From assembly GCA_012845835.1 (NCBI GenBank), contig JABAKD010000026.1:558001-622000 (forward strand): a stretch of 64,000 nt of DNA, given 5' to 3'. Each line of letters begins with the position of its first letter. The first letter of the stretch is position 1. The notes under the pieces were generated by a model. That model was not told the origin of the DNA and did no database searches. It saw only the letters and a program-made list of their open reading frames with translations. This DNA is from Undaria pinnatifida (taxonomy: Eukaryota > Sar > Phaeophyceae > Laminariales > Alariaceae). Below are positions 54,458 to 64,000 of the stretch, piece by piece. Both the position numbers and the translations under genes were made by a program.

Positions 54458-54948
54458 TCATCGACGACTCTGAAGTGTGAGGGACCGGTCGCTCTGACTG
54501 ACCCTCGTGTAAAGCCAGTGTACATGTGCGTAAGGGTGTCGGCCCTGATGCATGACCAACCTCCCTTCCACCGTGCTTCCGTGGACGACGGCGTGCACTA
54601 TGCATGACCTTGGGGCGTTGAACAAGTTTTCTGCTTCCGGTCGACAGAGATTCACCTCCTTTACGCTGACAGCCCCGTCAAACGCCCCTGCGACAACGAC
54701 GGAATCTTCAAATAGCCGGATGACGTTGTAAGCATGGTTTTTGTGTACCTTTCGCTGGTTCCCGAGATGCTTATGTTGTGCACCCACGACACCTTTCTGT
54801 CCAAGTGCGTTCTAGCCATCGCCTTCGGTACGCCCCAGCACCTCCAGAGGGCATGGATGCGAGCATTTGTCTCTCGTGTAAGCCAGATGAAAATCTTAGG
54901 GGCTAGGATTATATGCCGAGCCACCCTCACCAATCCTCTCGATGGCAC
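54458..54948 (-). pseudogene. Open minus-strand pieces at the left of block B
   Basis: The frame 54948-54661 ('RVARHIILAPKIFIWLTRET', 'MARTHLDRKVSWVHNISISG') and the overlapping 54787-54458 ('FEDSVVVAGAFDGAVSVKEV') are without low complexity. The first is shared in frame with the first bases of the window (block A). They probably continue the unknown protein of 54983-57741. No domain is recognised. Confidence 0.3.
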
Positions 54949-54982
54949 GATTCTGCTCTTTCTTCGGCCCTGTCTTCTGAGG

Positions 54983-57741
54983 CTAGAATGTGTTTGTGAT
55001 GGTCGTCTTTATCAACGTGCTCTTCAATAGTGTTATCATCCCGCTTGCGCGAGAAGGCATGAAAACAGATGGGAAAGGCATGTTCAAGGATGACCTTCCT
55101 GTCGACATTGTACCTGCAAATCGACATGCCGCCGCTCTCGCAAACGTATCCATGGATATCTTGACTTCGATGCAATCGAATAGCTGCTTCACGGAAGACA
55201 GGGGGTTCGTCAAGGTTTGATCATACTTGAGAGGGCCGCATGTTTTGAGCTCGCTGTCAAGCAAGTGACCGAACTTTAGCCTAACCTAATTCTGGACTGC
55301 GAAAGACCCTTTCGAGAAAACTGCGCCACGTTGGCAGCTGAAGTCGTACGCGGCGCTAAATTCGAGTGCGTTCCTAGCCTCTAACACACGTAATCAAATT
55401 TCGTCAAGAATGAGCGCGCCCAACGCCCAGGAACCATCTGTGCACCACGTTTGTCCTGCTTCGAAGCAAAGGTACACACCCCGGACGCGAAGTGACTCGA
55501 TACCAAGATGTTCCTGGCCGGTTCGATGTTCGGTCTTCACACGATGGACTTCACAGAGGACCTGCACGGTCTTTCTACGCACTGCTGACGCCTCGCTCTA
55601 GCCCGTAACCATGACAGCATCAATCCTGTCTGCATATCTCTGCTGCAGCAGACTGGTAGTCACCTCGACATTCCGTTTTCGGAATTTGCGAATGCATCCT
55701 GTATACACCAGAAGGGGATCTCCAAGCTGCCGCATTTGTATCTCGCTTACCAGGATAGGTATATGGTATATCCTAAGCGTCCTCGCAGGCCTCACAAATA
55801 AAAGTCACTAGGTGGGGAACGTATTTTTTTATCAACTGAAGGCACCCCTTGTAGTTCCGACTACAGACTGGTGTCACATCGGCGTCGAAAAATACATCGC
55901 GTTCGCCGAATGCATCAAGCCGAATGACATGCAGGGTCCAATCCTCAATCTCGGGTCTATCGCCGTCCTACACCTTATCCATGTGGCCGAACGCGGGCAA
56001 TGTATCCATATTCAACAGGGACGCCGTGTGGGCCCCGTTGATGCCACACTGCCAATATTCGCCCTCTTAAGATGTCCCCACCGCACACTCCGCCCCGACG
56101 ATCGCCCTCCGCCAGCACATTGCCAACAGGGCTAAAACGGACTGGCTATGCGGACTCGACACTCGAAAGTACATGGCGCCGCGCTAAAGCGTTAGACCCA
56201 GCTCGTTTTGCAACTCGACCAAGCGTGTAGCCTGCTCGGGGTCGAACTCATCGAAGTGAAGCCCCCCTGCTCGCGGCGCACCACGTTCGGATAGTGATGT
56301 CACGTGTTGGCAATGACAGGGAGTCCTAATTTCTGTAGTTGGTATTTTACCCCTATATGAGACGCCACCGAAGGGCAGGTGAAGCATGAGTTCGTCGAGA
56401 GCCATCTACGGTGGCGCGTACCAAGTCTTGACTTACTGATGTATTTTTTCCACGCGTATGCTTATGTGCTTCCTGCTGGTGGTCGTCCCCTGACACGTTG
56501 ATGGCTAAAATGGCACTCACAATGTAATCGAAACACAGAAAACTCTGACTTTCGCAGTCTGTCCCATCCGGTTCCTCTTTCGCTTTGGTTGTGTCAACAA
56601 TGCGACGGAATCTGCGGTGGATTGGAACGGTGTGTTCGATGGCCACGTTCAGAGGCGATCCAAAGAGGTCACTCCACAGCCCTTCAAGCATCAACTGGTA
56701 CACGTGTCCTAACCCCAACGAGTACTCTTGTTGGTGGAAGGTTCGTTTTCTCGTCAGCTGGCCCAAAAACATCGGCACCAGTGCCCCTGTGTGACCACAC
56801 GATGACGCTGACCTTGGTCGTGCTGAACCACGTTTTGATGAGTCGCAATGTCAAGGCGGGAGGTTCTAGAGCTCCAGTAAGTCAAATGCCGAACTCGGAT
56901 TTCCCGACGTCACATTCCAGCAGTAGAATGGAATACAGGCTGCGGAAGAAGTTTTTACCATCCAGAGCATTGTTCATTTGTAATGACGTACCTTTCTTAG
57001 CCGGCCACCCCCACCGGAGATCACAAAAACGCACCGGTGGAGTCTACATTGTGCAATTCAAATGTTCTTCGCTCCCGTGTAAACATGTCAACTTGACTGT
57101 CGCGCCAAGCGTCGGCAATGAGAACAGCGACGCAAAGTCTGGGGAGTCGTTCTTGCCATGTCATGCCAAACGCGGTCACAAGGGTGTATCTCACACGCCT
57201 GTGATCGAACGACGCTATGCTGACTGAAGAGTGGGCCTTGTGGATCGGTAACGGAGCGGACCTGGAGATTCGCCAGGGATAGCGGGATGCTCTGGACGTC
57301 GACTTCGATTCTCCTTCCAGCTCATGCCCAGAACAGGCTAGCTCCCAGGTTTCGTCGGCTGCCGAGACCACTAACTGTCCTTACCCACCACCCTCTACGT
57401 CGACGAAGGCCGCGCGCCAAGCCTCGGCATCACGCGGGTAGACCATGCCCCTCTGTCGAGTCTTTTTCGCCCACGTTTGAAAATTACCAAGTCCGGGATC
57501 TTTCCTCAGTGGATGCGAGTTGAACCACTTGTTTGTGTCCCGGTCCCGTGGAGGAAAAAAACGAGGTGCGAACCCTTAAACCCGTTCCATAGACGGCCTG
57601 TCGTCGATAGGTGACCTCTCGGGGGCCCACGTACCGCCATCCGTTGCTCCTCTTTACCAAGGGTGCGGCCTGGTCGACCTCCTTCACGTAGCGTAACCGA
57701 TAGCTGCTCAGTGGTGCCACAACCGTGGATGATGGTGCCAT
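54983..57741 (-). pseudogene. Broken minus-strand coding remnants of unknown repeat protein (copy B)
   Basis: ATG 57741 begins 'MAPSSTVVAPLSSYRLRYVK' (open to 57484). Further open pieces are 57371-57021 ('ASRYPWRISRSAPLPIHKAH'), 56778-56353 ('GLWSDLFGSPLNVAIEHTVP'), 56405-56184, 55582-55394 ('GVYLCFEAGQTWCTDGSWAL') and 55264-54983 ('LFDCIEVKISMDTFARAAAC'). The peptides match copy A while the stops differ. The original protein was probably several hundred residues or more. The family is unknown. Confidence 0.35.
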
Positions 57742-58515
57742 AGTCTTGGTTTTGAAGTGAGTACTAAGGTTGCGGTAGGGGGGTCACTTTTTGAGGTCTC
57801 TTTGTTTTTAAGTGGATCGGGCTCACTCGCGCGAGAGACCCCCCCCCCCCGCCCCTTTCCAGTCTTGACCTTTCGTATGTTGTGCTTGCGCTATGACACC
57901 GCAACATATGTACCGTCTGAAGACGTTTATGCAGTGAGGTACGGAATCACTCGGACAAGCGGCCTAAACCCGGCAGCGACAAGAGGACGCCACCCCTGCG
58001 GTAGCCTCGGTCTGACCCAACGTAATTTTTCTCCCTTCCTGCGCGAAGCGTCAACCACGGTGTTTCGGGGGCAAGCAAGAACTGTGAGAGGTAACAATTG
58101 CGAGCGAGCGAAGGGTCCATCTGGAGCTGATTGTTAGCCTTCAGTAATTGTTTGTGTGCTAGGCTGTTGTTGACGTTCGGTTGCCTATGTATGTCGTGTT
58201 GTGCACTTCGAAATTCCTTCGAAAGAACGCCATGCGCGCGACCACCCGGTCGAACAATCCAGAAATAGGTCCTCAGACAACCCGAGATAAGATTCAAATA
58301 ATGCGATACGAGATGAGATGGTAAACGCCATTCGCCAACCAACTTGGAATATAAGTCGGTTTTCAGACGCGAGTATTTAGACTTACGAATACAATATGTA
58401 CCAGTATGTGCCTCGCACGTCCTAAGCTGACTCCCGATTCCACTTGTTTATATTGTTCTCGTGGATGCACCATTTGCTTCAGCTATGATATACTGCGATA
58501 TGCGTGTACATACAC

Positions 58516-58620
58516 ACTACGTTCGGTTTGTTTGCTTGTGGTTTTTCCCTGGGTTGTTCTTCCATCCCAGAGAGTGCCTGGAGCCTCTCCTGTGACCATG
58601 GATTTTATTATGCGAGTAAA
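58516..58620 (-). repeat. Dispersed repeat R1, inverted fragment in block B
   Basis: Counterpart of 3716-3830. Confidence 0.5.
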
Positions 58621-59683
58621 TGTAACAACAACAACAACATGGAATATGGATGCGAGGGGCATTTTGTTCCGGTTGGACCGGCTTATGTACTCTTTATCCG
58701 ATTAAATCACCTTTCTTTCTAACAAAATAAAGTTGTACCATTAGCCTAGTCTACACCGTAGAAGACAGAGGACAGCACACCCACACAAGCACAAAAGATA
58801 GCACACCGCTCACAGGACACAACACCCGGTGATATACACCTTTAATCTCGAATTAAAAGGAGAATTATCGCCGGGGTTACACAAGATTATACCCCCCCCC
58901 TGAAGTTGCGCCGCATGTATTCATGGGGCCCCTGCTACTATCACCCGGGCGATACAGCATGTGTCCTGTGATCCCCCACAAGATACCCTTGTTTGCCGTG
59001 AATTACCGCGCCTGGAGACCTCCAACAACGTGGACGGACGTGGAGGGAGAACAGAATCCCGTCCGCGCAGCTTACGGTGCTCCTTCGACCGCTGCTTCGA
59101 CAACAAACTCTGCTTCAACCGCAGCAGCGCAGGCTCGACCGATCACCTTGTTATTTCAACGCGAGGAAACTCGTTCTACGCCTGTTGTTGTTGCTGCTGC
59201 TGCAGCTGGCTTAAGAACTTGCGCAAATTATGTGGTAGCCGCCGGTAATTTTTGCAGGCAATGTTATCACACTGCCGAAATACTACTCCTGCAAGTGTGA
59301 GGCAGCAGCAATAATTTTCAAAAAATTGTTATCACACCCCTTTATACCGCCACCCCTCATTATCACGCCCCCTGCCAGTGTGCGGCGGTGTTATCACGCC
59401 TCTTGGTGTATTACACACCCCTGCATGGCCCCTGCGACCTCCAAGTTTCACCTTCATTACAAACGAAAGCACACCCGGCGATACTTCTAATAAACTCAAA
59501 ACTGTTATCACCGGGTTGTGATATATTCTGTCGTATACAATAACCAAATGATACAAATTCCTGGTACGAGTATGTTGATTGCAAAAAAGCAAAAAAGGCC
59601 TGCAATGAACATGTGGCTTTATTCTGATTGGACACGCCGTTTGATGAGTGGTTATTGTTCGCACATTAACTCGCATAATCAAG

Positions 59684-60050
59684 TCCGTGGTTGCAGGACA
59701 GGCTCCAGTCACCCTGGATCTGAGGGAAACTCCGGGGAACAACACAAACAAACCAAAGAAAGGTGGTACACGCATACATCACAACAGCTGACGTAATTCA
59801 TGCCTACACCAGAAACATATAAAAGTGAAATCGGGAGTCAGCCTACGATGTGCCAGGTCCATACTGGTGTATACGTCTCACTGTTGTTGTTGTTGTTGTT
59901 GTTGTTATTGTTGTCGTTCTCTCATTAGCTCGCATAATCAAGTCCGTGGTCACAGGACAGGCTCCAGTCACTCTAGAGCTGAGGAATACCCCAGGGAAAA
60001 ACACAAACAACCCAAGGTGGTACACGTGTATCATCAAAATATAATTACAC
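59684..60050 (+). repeat. Two dispersed R1 copies separated by (GTT)n
   Basis: CAAGTCCGTGGTTGCAGGAC (59680) and CAAGTCCGTGGTCACAGGAC (59939) start two R1 copies. Between them is a GTT microsatellite at 59882-59912. Confidence 0.7.
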
Positions 60051-60260
60051 CCCACCTTACCTGTGAGATCGAATATTTTCTCGAAACTCATCACTCTTTG
60101 CAAGCTGTGTGTGATACTCCGATCGCGCGTATTACGGGTTGTGTGTTCTCATTAAGGATATAGGTCGGCGACTCCCCTTGCAACTACAGTGTAGCTATCA
60201 GGGTAAACAGGGTGATGTTAGTCAGCCTGTGCGCGGAAACTATAAAACCCGTTGCTGAGC
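60050..60260 (+). repeat. Dispersed repeat R3
   Basis: TGTGAGATCGAATATTTTCT, CGATCGCGCGTATTACGGGT and CTCATTAAGGATATAGGTCG, the inverse of 8020-8200. Confidence 0.65.
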
Positions 60261-60354
60261 GGGATAAAATGTGACAGCTGTGGACGGAAATGCATCCGTT
60301 TATCAAGTGAATCTCGCAAGTCGAATCACCGGTGAGGGGAGGGCGCATATATCA

Positions 60355-60900
60355 CAGCTGACGCAGCTCATGCTTGCACCAGAAACATGTAAAAATGATA
60401 TTATTGGGAGTCAGTCTACGTTGTGCCAGGTCCAAACCGGTGCTTACGTCTCATTACTTGCGCCTGAAAGAACCGACAATATTATACCGCTTGCCACCCA
60501 AGAAAGACTACCACGTATATATTACACGTCTCACTACTCGCGCATGGAAAAACCGATCATGCCGCTTGCCATCCAAGAGAGACTACCACGTTTATATTAT
60601 AAAAAAAAGTTAACTCTCCAGCCGTGAAATCGAATATTTTGGAAAAAATGAAAATACACTCCAGCTGTGACATCGAACATTTTGTCGAAACCCATCTTTG
60701 CAAGCTGTGTGTGATACTCCGATCGCGCGTATTACGGGTTGTGTGTCCTCATTAAGGATACAGGTCGGCGACTCCCCTTGCAGCTACAGTGTAGCTATCA
60801 GGGTCAACAGGGTGATGTTAGGCAGTCTGTGCGCGGAAACTCTAAATCCCGTTTGTGAGGGGGACAAAATCGGACAGCTGTGGAAGGAAATGCATCCGTT
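60355..60900 (+). repeat. R1 later part followed by R3
   Basis: 60355-60600 matches 11700-11935 (ATCACAGCTGACGCA..., CTTGCCACCCAAGAAAGACT twice). 60640-60870 is R3. The order R1-R3 is the same as at 11604-12180. Confidence 0.65.
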
Positions 60901-60989
60901 TATCAAGTGAATCCTTTAAGTCGAATAACCGGTGAGGGGAGGGCGGAGTTTTGAAGGACGTGTGGACCTGGTTTTGATCAAAAGGGAGC

Positions 60990-62225
60990 GGGGTTGAAGG
61001 GGGGGGGGGGAGGAAGGGAGGGGGGGGGCGGGGGGGGGCGGGCGGGGGGAGGGGCGGGCGGGGCTGCTGAATTTGAGCGTGGAAACTATCGTGGGAAAGG
61101 GGGGGGGGGTGGGGCGGGGGGGGGGGGGGGGGGGGTGCAGCTCAATCTGTGCGTGGAAACTTTACATTCTTTCAAGGGGATACATATGACGGTTTGAGAA
61201 ATAATGCACCAGTTTATCATGTATATCCTGTAAGTCGAACAATCAGTGAGTAGAGGGCGGAGTGTTCGAGGGGGTGGGTGTGGGATGGGGTGGGGGAGGT
61301 GGGGAGGGGGGGGGTGGGGGAGGGGGGGGGGGGGGAGGTGGGAAGGGCTTTAGGTGGCATAAATGTAGGGGCTTTCTATACGTGTGGTGCGAGGTCTAGG
61401 CGATGGTGCGGCTTTATATTCTTTCAAGGGGATAAATATGACGGTTTGAGAAATAATGCACCAGTTTATCATGTATATCCTGTAAGTCGAACAATCAGTG
61501 AGTAGAGGGCGGAGTGTTCGAGGGGGTGGGTGTGGGATGGGGTGGGGGAGATGGGGAGGTGGGGGGTGGGGGAGGGGGGGGGGGGGAGGTGGGAAGGGCT
61601 TTAGGTGGCATAAATGTAGGGGCTTTCTACACGTGTGGTGCGAGGTCTAGGCGATGGTGCGGGTGGTGGGGAAGGAGGGGGCGTTCGGGGCGGGGGGGGG
61701 GTGTGGGCGGGTTGGCCAAAATAAGCGGCATGGACGGCTCTAGAAAAATTTTGAGGTGATGATCAGTGCGTGAAGTGTTTATTGCTTTGGCTGATTTCGA
61801 TATTAGGTGGGGCGTTTAAGCAAGGGAGAGCAAGAAAAAACAAAGGAGGGAGGGGGGGGGGGGGGGGGGGGGGTCTCTATGAGGTTTAGGTCACTCATAA
61901 TAATGTAATACACTCCGGCTGTGAGATCAAAGATTAGCAAGGGCTTGTTATACGCGTGGTGCTAAGTCTAGGCGATCGTGCGGGTGGTGGGAAAGGAGGG
62001 GGCGTTGGAGGGGGGGGGATTGAGGGGGGGGCGGGTAAAAAATGAAAAATATGTCAGGGATGGTTAGAAAGATAGTGATATCAACTACGTAGAGGTGTCT
62101 ATTACTCTGGCCGATTTCGATTGTAAGTGGGGCGTTTGGACAAACTGGGCGGAATAAAGGGGGGGGGGGGGGGGGGGAGGGATCGGGGAAGGGGGTGGGG
62201 GGGGGGGTATTTGGATATGTGCGCG
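60990..62225 (-). repeat. G-homopolymer-rich block with about 245-bp tandem units
   Basis: Runs of G up to about 20 separate conserved spacers such as TCAGTGAGTAGAGGGCGGAG (61243 and about 61496), GCTTTAGGTGGCATAAATGT (twice) and GATAAATATGACGGTTTGAG. It is the inverse of the C-run blocks at 6640-7990. Confidence 0.8.
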
Positions 62226-62515
62226 GAAACTATACATCCTTAAAGGGAACAAATCTGACGGTTGTAGCAAGAAGGCATCTCATTATGTCATCTGCCTGGT
62301 AATGTTTACTGTTCTAGAAGGTTTGATGTTAGATGCAGTATGCAACCCAGTGTTTAGGTGTAGTAAACAACGTGTTAAATCTTCATAATTTGTTATTGTA
62401 CATGGATCGAAAGATATAATACTTGTAGTTACCATTATTTTATGAAAAATGAAAATACACAGCAGCTGTGAGATCGAATATTCTGTCGAAACTCATCTTC
62501 TCTGAAATATTTTTT

Positions 62516-62778
62516 GACATCGCTAATTATAAGAAAGCGATACGTATTGCCAAATACAGCAGGCGAGGTGATGTGGTCATGCACTGTCACCGCCATCATG
62601 TAGTTACCAATATTTCTGACATCGCTGATTATAAGAAAGAGATACGTATTGCAAAATACAGCAGGCGAAGTGATGTGGTCATGCACTGTCACCGCTATCA
62701 TGTAGTTACCATCATTTCTGACATCGCTGATTGTAAGAAAGAGATACGTATTGCCAAATACAACATGGCAAGGTGATG
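62516..62778 (-). repeat. Tandem repeat, about 102 bp, nearly three copies
   Basis: GACATCGCT.ATTATAAGAAAG starts at 62516 and 62618, and a close variant at 62720. The inverted counterpart in arm L (6225-6412) has two copies. Confidence 0.8.
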
Positions 62779-63298
62779 TGGTCATGCAATGTCACCGCTA
62801 TTGAGCACGACAGGGACAAGTGCGAATCGTCAGTGTTTTGAAAGGAACGCTTGTTGTACACGCGCTCAATTACGTTATCTCGTTGGTCATTCTTCGCTTG
62901 GCATAGGTTGGGAGGCGATCATGCTGATGGTATATACGAAATACCTTACGTACTGGGTTGGTAGTGTGGTTTACCGCAATTTTAACATATCTGCCTGTGC
63001 TTCCTGTTCAAATTATTGTTGTCTCAAATGTACGATTTCACGCCTATGATCTGGGGTCGCCAACTCTAAGACAGAGATACATCTTACAAATACAGCAGGC
63101 GAGGTGGGCATGCGATGTCATATACATGCGATGTCACCACTATTGTACGCGAGGGTGACTTTACTTCGTTAGGCATATGCTACTGCGTTTGATATGGTAG
63201 AGGTTGTCAGGCAATCATGTAAACGGATGGAGGCACGAAATACCCTGCGTAATAGTTTGGTCGTGTGGTTTACCGCAGTGTAACATATCTGTCTGTAC

Positions 63299-64000
63299 TT
63301 CTGTTGCGGTTCTGTGACAACTTCCAGAGCTACTATGACAGGCGTTTTTTGTGATAGTAGGGGCCACGATATTTACGTCCCCTCCCTAAGTCGGGTGTGA
63401 CTGCCCCACCCGGACACTTCCCTTTTCACCCACTTCTTCTTCAACCAACCTTCGATCAATCTTCGACCAACTAAACCTTCGATCAATTCCTTGGGCTCAC
63501 GTTCATAAACCCTTCGGATAAGCAATCAAGTTACCATTTACACACTACTTTCTTGGGAAGCTTCACATCTTGAGCACCTGCACAAGGGACTAGTTCTCTT
63601 TCTCCGAGGAACGCACAAGCGCCTTCTGAACTCGGCCGCATCGGCCCTTCGGAGGCCAGTCATTATGAATACCTGAGGCGTGCTACAGATATGGCCAATA
63701 TGTGGACCTTGAGATGCTATTAAATAGTAGGCTAGATACCCTCGTCTTCTTCGCCATGAATATCCTCGCATGCCTCACCCTGATTCCAGACTGACTCTAC
63801 CTTTTAGGCCCCGATTCGTGACATGGTGTCCAACTGAGATACGTGCTAGCCTCCGCAGGTGATGACCCTGTGTATCTCCCTTTGGTTTTGGGTTTCTCGT
63901 CGTAGTTCTGTCTGCTGCTTTTTTTTTGCTGCTGCTGCTATTTTTGTGCTCCTCTGCTGCTGTATCTTTTGTGCTCCGAGCGCATCATCACTCGTTTTGT
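63299..64000. other. Unassigned right end of window
   Basis: No gene was supported. A CTTCGATCAA/CTTCGACCAA short repeat is near 63450-63485, and a (CTG)n/(T)n tract is at 63910-63965. Confidence 0.4.

Larger units (their letters stand above)
54861..59604 (+). repeat. Large duplicated block, copy B
   Basis: Collinear with 1-4826 as described there. The block may extend further left, but copy A is cut by the window edge so this cannot be tested. Its right end coincides with loss of homology after a GCAAAAAAGGCCTGC-like segment in both copies. Confidence 0.85.
60600..63298 (-). repeat. Composite repeat arm R (inverted copy of arm L)
   Basis: This is the reverse complement of about 5290-8200 with differences in tandem copy number and homopolymer length. 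It ends at 63298, where arm L and the 31.2-kb fragment continue, so arm R is truncated on that side. Confidence 0.8.

Overview
The window is eukaryotic nuclear DNA. It contains a multi-exon gene whose introns all begin GT and end AG with matching phases, a Ty3/Gypsy chromovirus, a LINE, tRNA-derived SINEs with poly(A) tails, pogo-like DNA transposons, many microsatellites, and long C or G runs. Base composition is near balanced. Introns of 0.2-2.3 kb in a gene spread over about 9 kb, together with this transposon mix, suit a large-genome stramenopile such as a brown alga. That placement is inference; another alga or an oomycete-like lineage is not excluded. No prokaryotic, organellar or CRISPR features were seen.

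Layout. 1-4.83 kb is a repeat block (A) found again, diverged, at 54.86-59.60 kb (B). Both carry broken minus-strand coding of unknown family. 5.1-8.2 kb is a tandem-rich, C-run-rich repeat (L), present as an inverted copy (R) at 60.6-63.3 kb and as a fragment near 31.2-31.48 kb. 8.28-9.87 kb is a tandem array with units of about 213 and 344 bp. 9.9-11.2 kb holds an exon-like frame with an OTU-like DGNC motif and the C-terminal part of a PIF1-type helicase. 11.4-15.3 kb is layered repeats. 15.91-17.53 kb is a non-autonomous pogo-like transposon with a SINE nested inside it, and 17.53-19.07 kb is a foldback element. 21.75-22.73 kb is a 483-bp tandem duplication with (TAC)n tracts.

22.80-30.92 kb is a decayed chromovirus on the minus strand, with two LTRs and gag, protease, RT, RNase H, integrase and chromodomain remnants. 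31.48-33.9 kb holds a broken pogo/Tigger-type transposase gene. 36.47-45.30 kb is the one convincing host gene, a major facilitator (sugar/SV2-like) transporter of which nine exons can be joined in phase; its introns hold tandem repeats and a SINE. 45.3-51.2 kb is mostly featureless, with two doubtful ORFs. 51.28-52.9 kb is a broken LINE, followed by an unidentified 207-codon ORF, block B, further dispersed repeats and arm R.

Overall the window is one host transporter gene in a transposon graveyard. The mobile elements are nested and mostly inactivated by stops, frameshifts and lost catalytic residues. The least explained parts are the A/B coding remnants, the L/R inverted arms and the OTU-like/helicase pair next to the tandem array.
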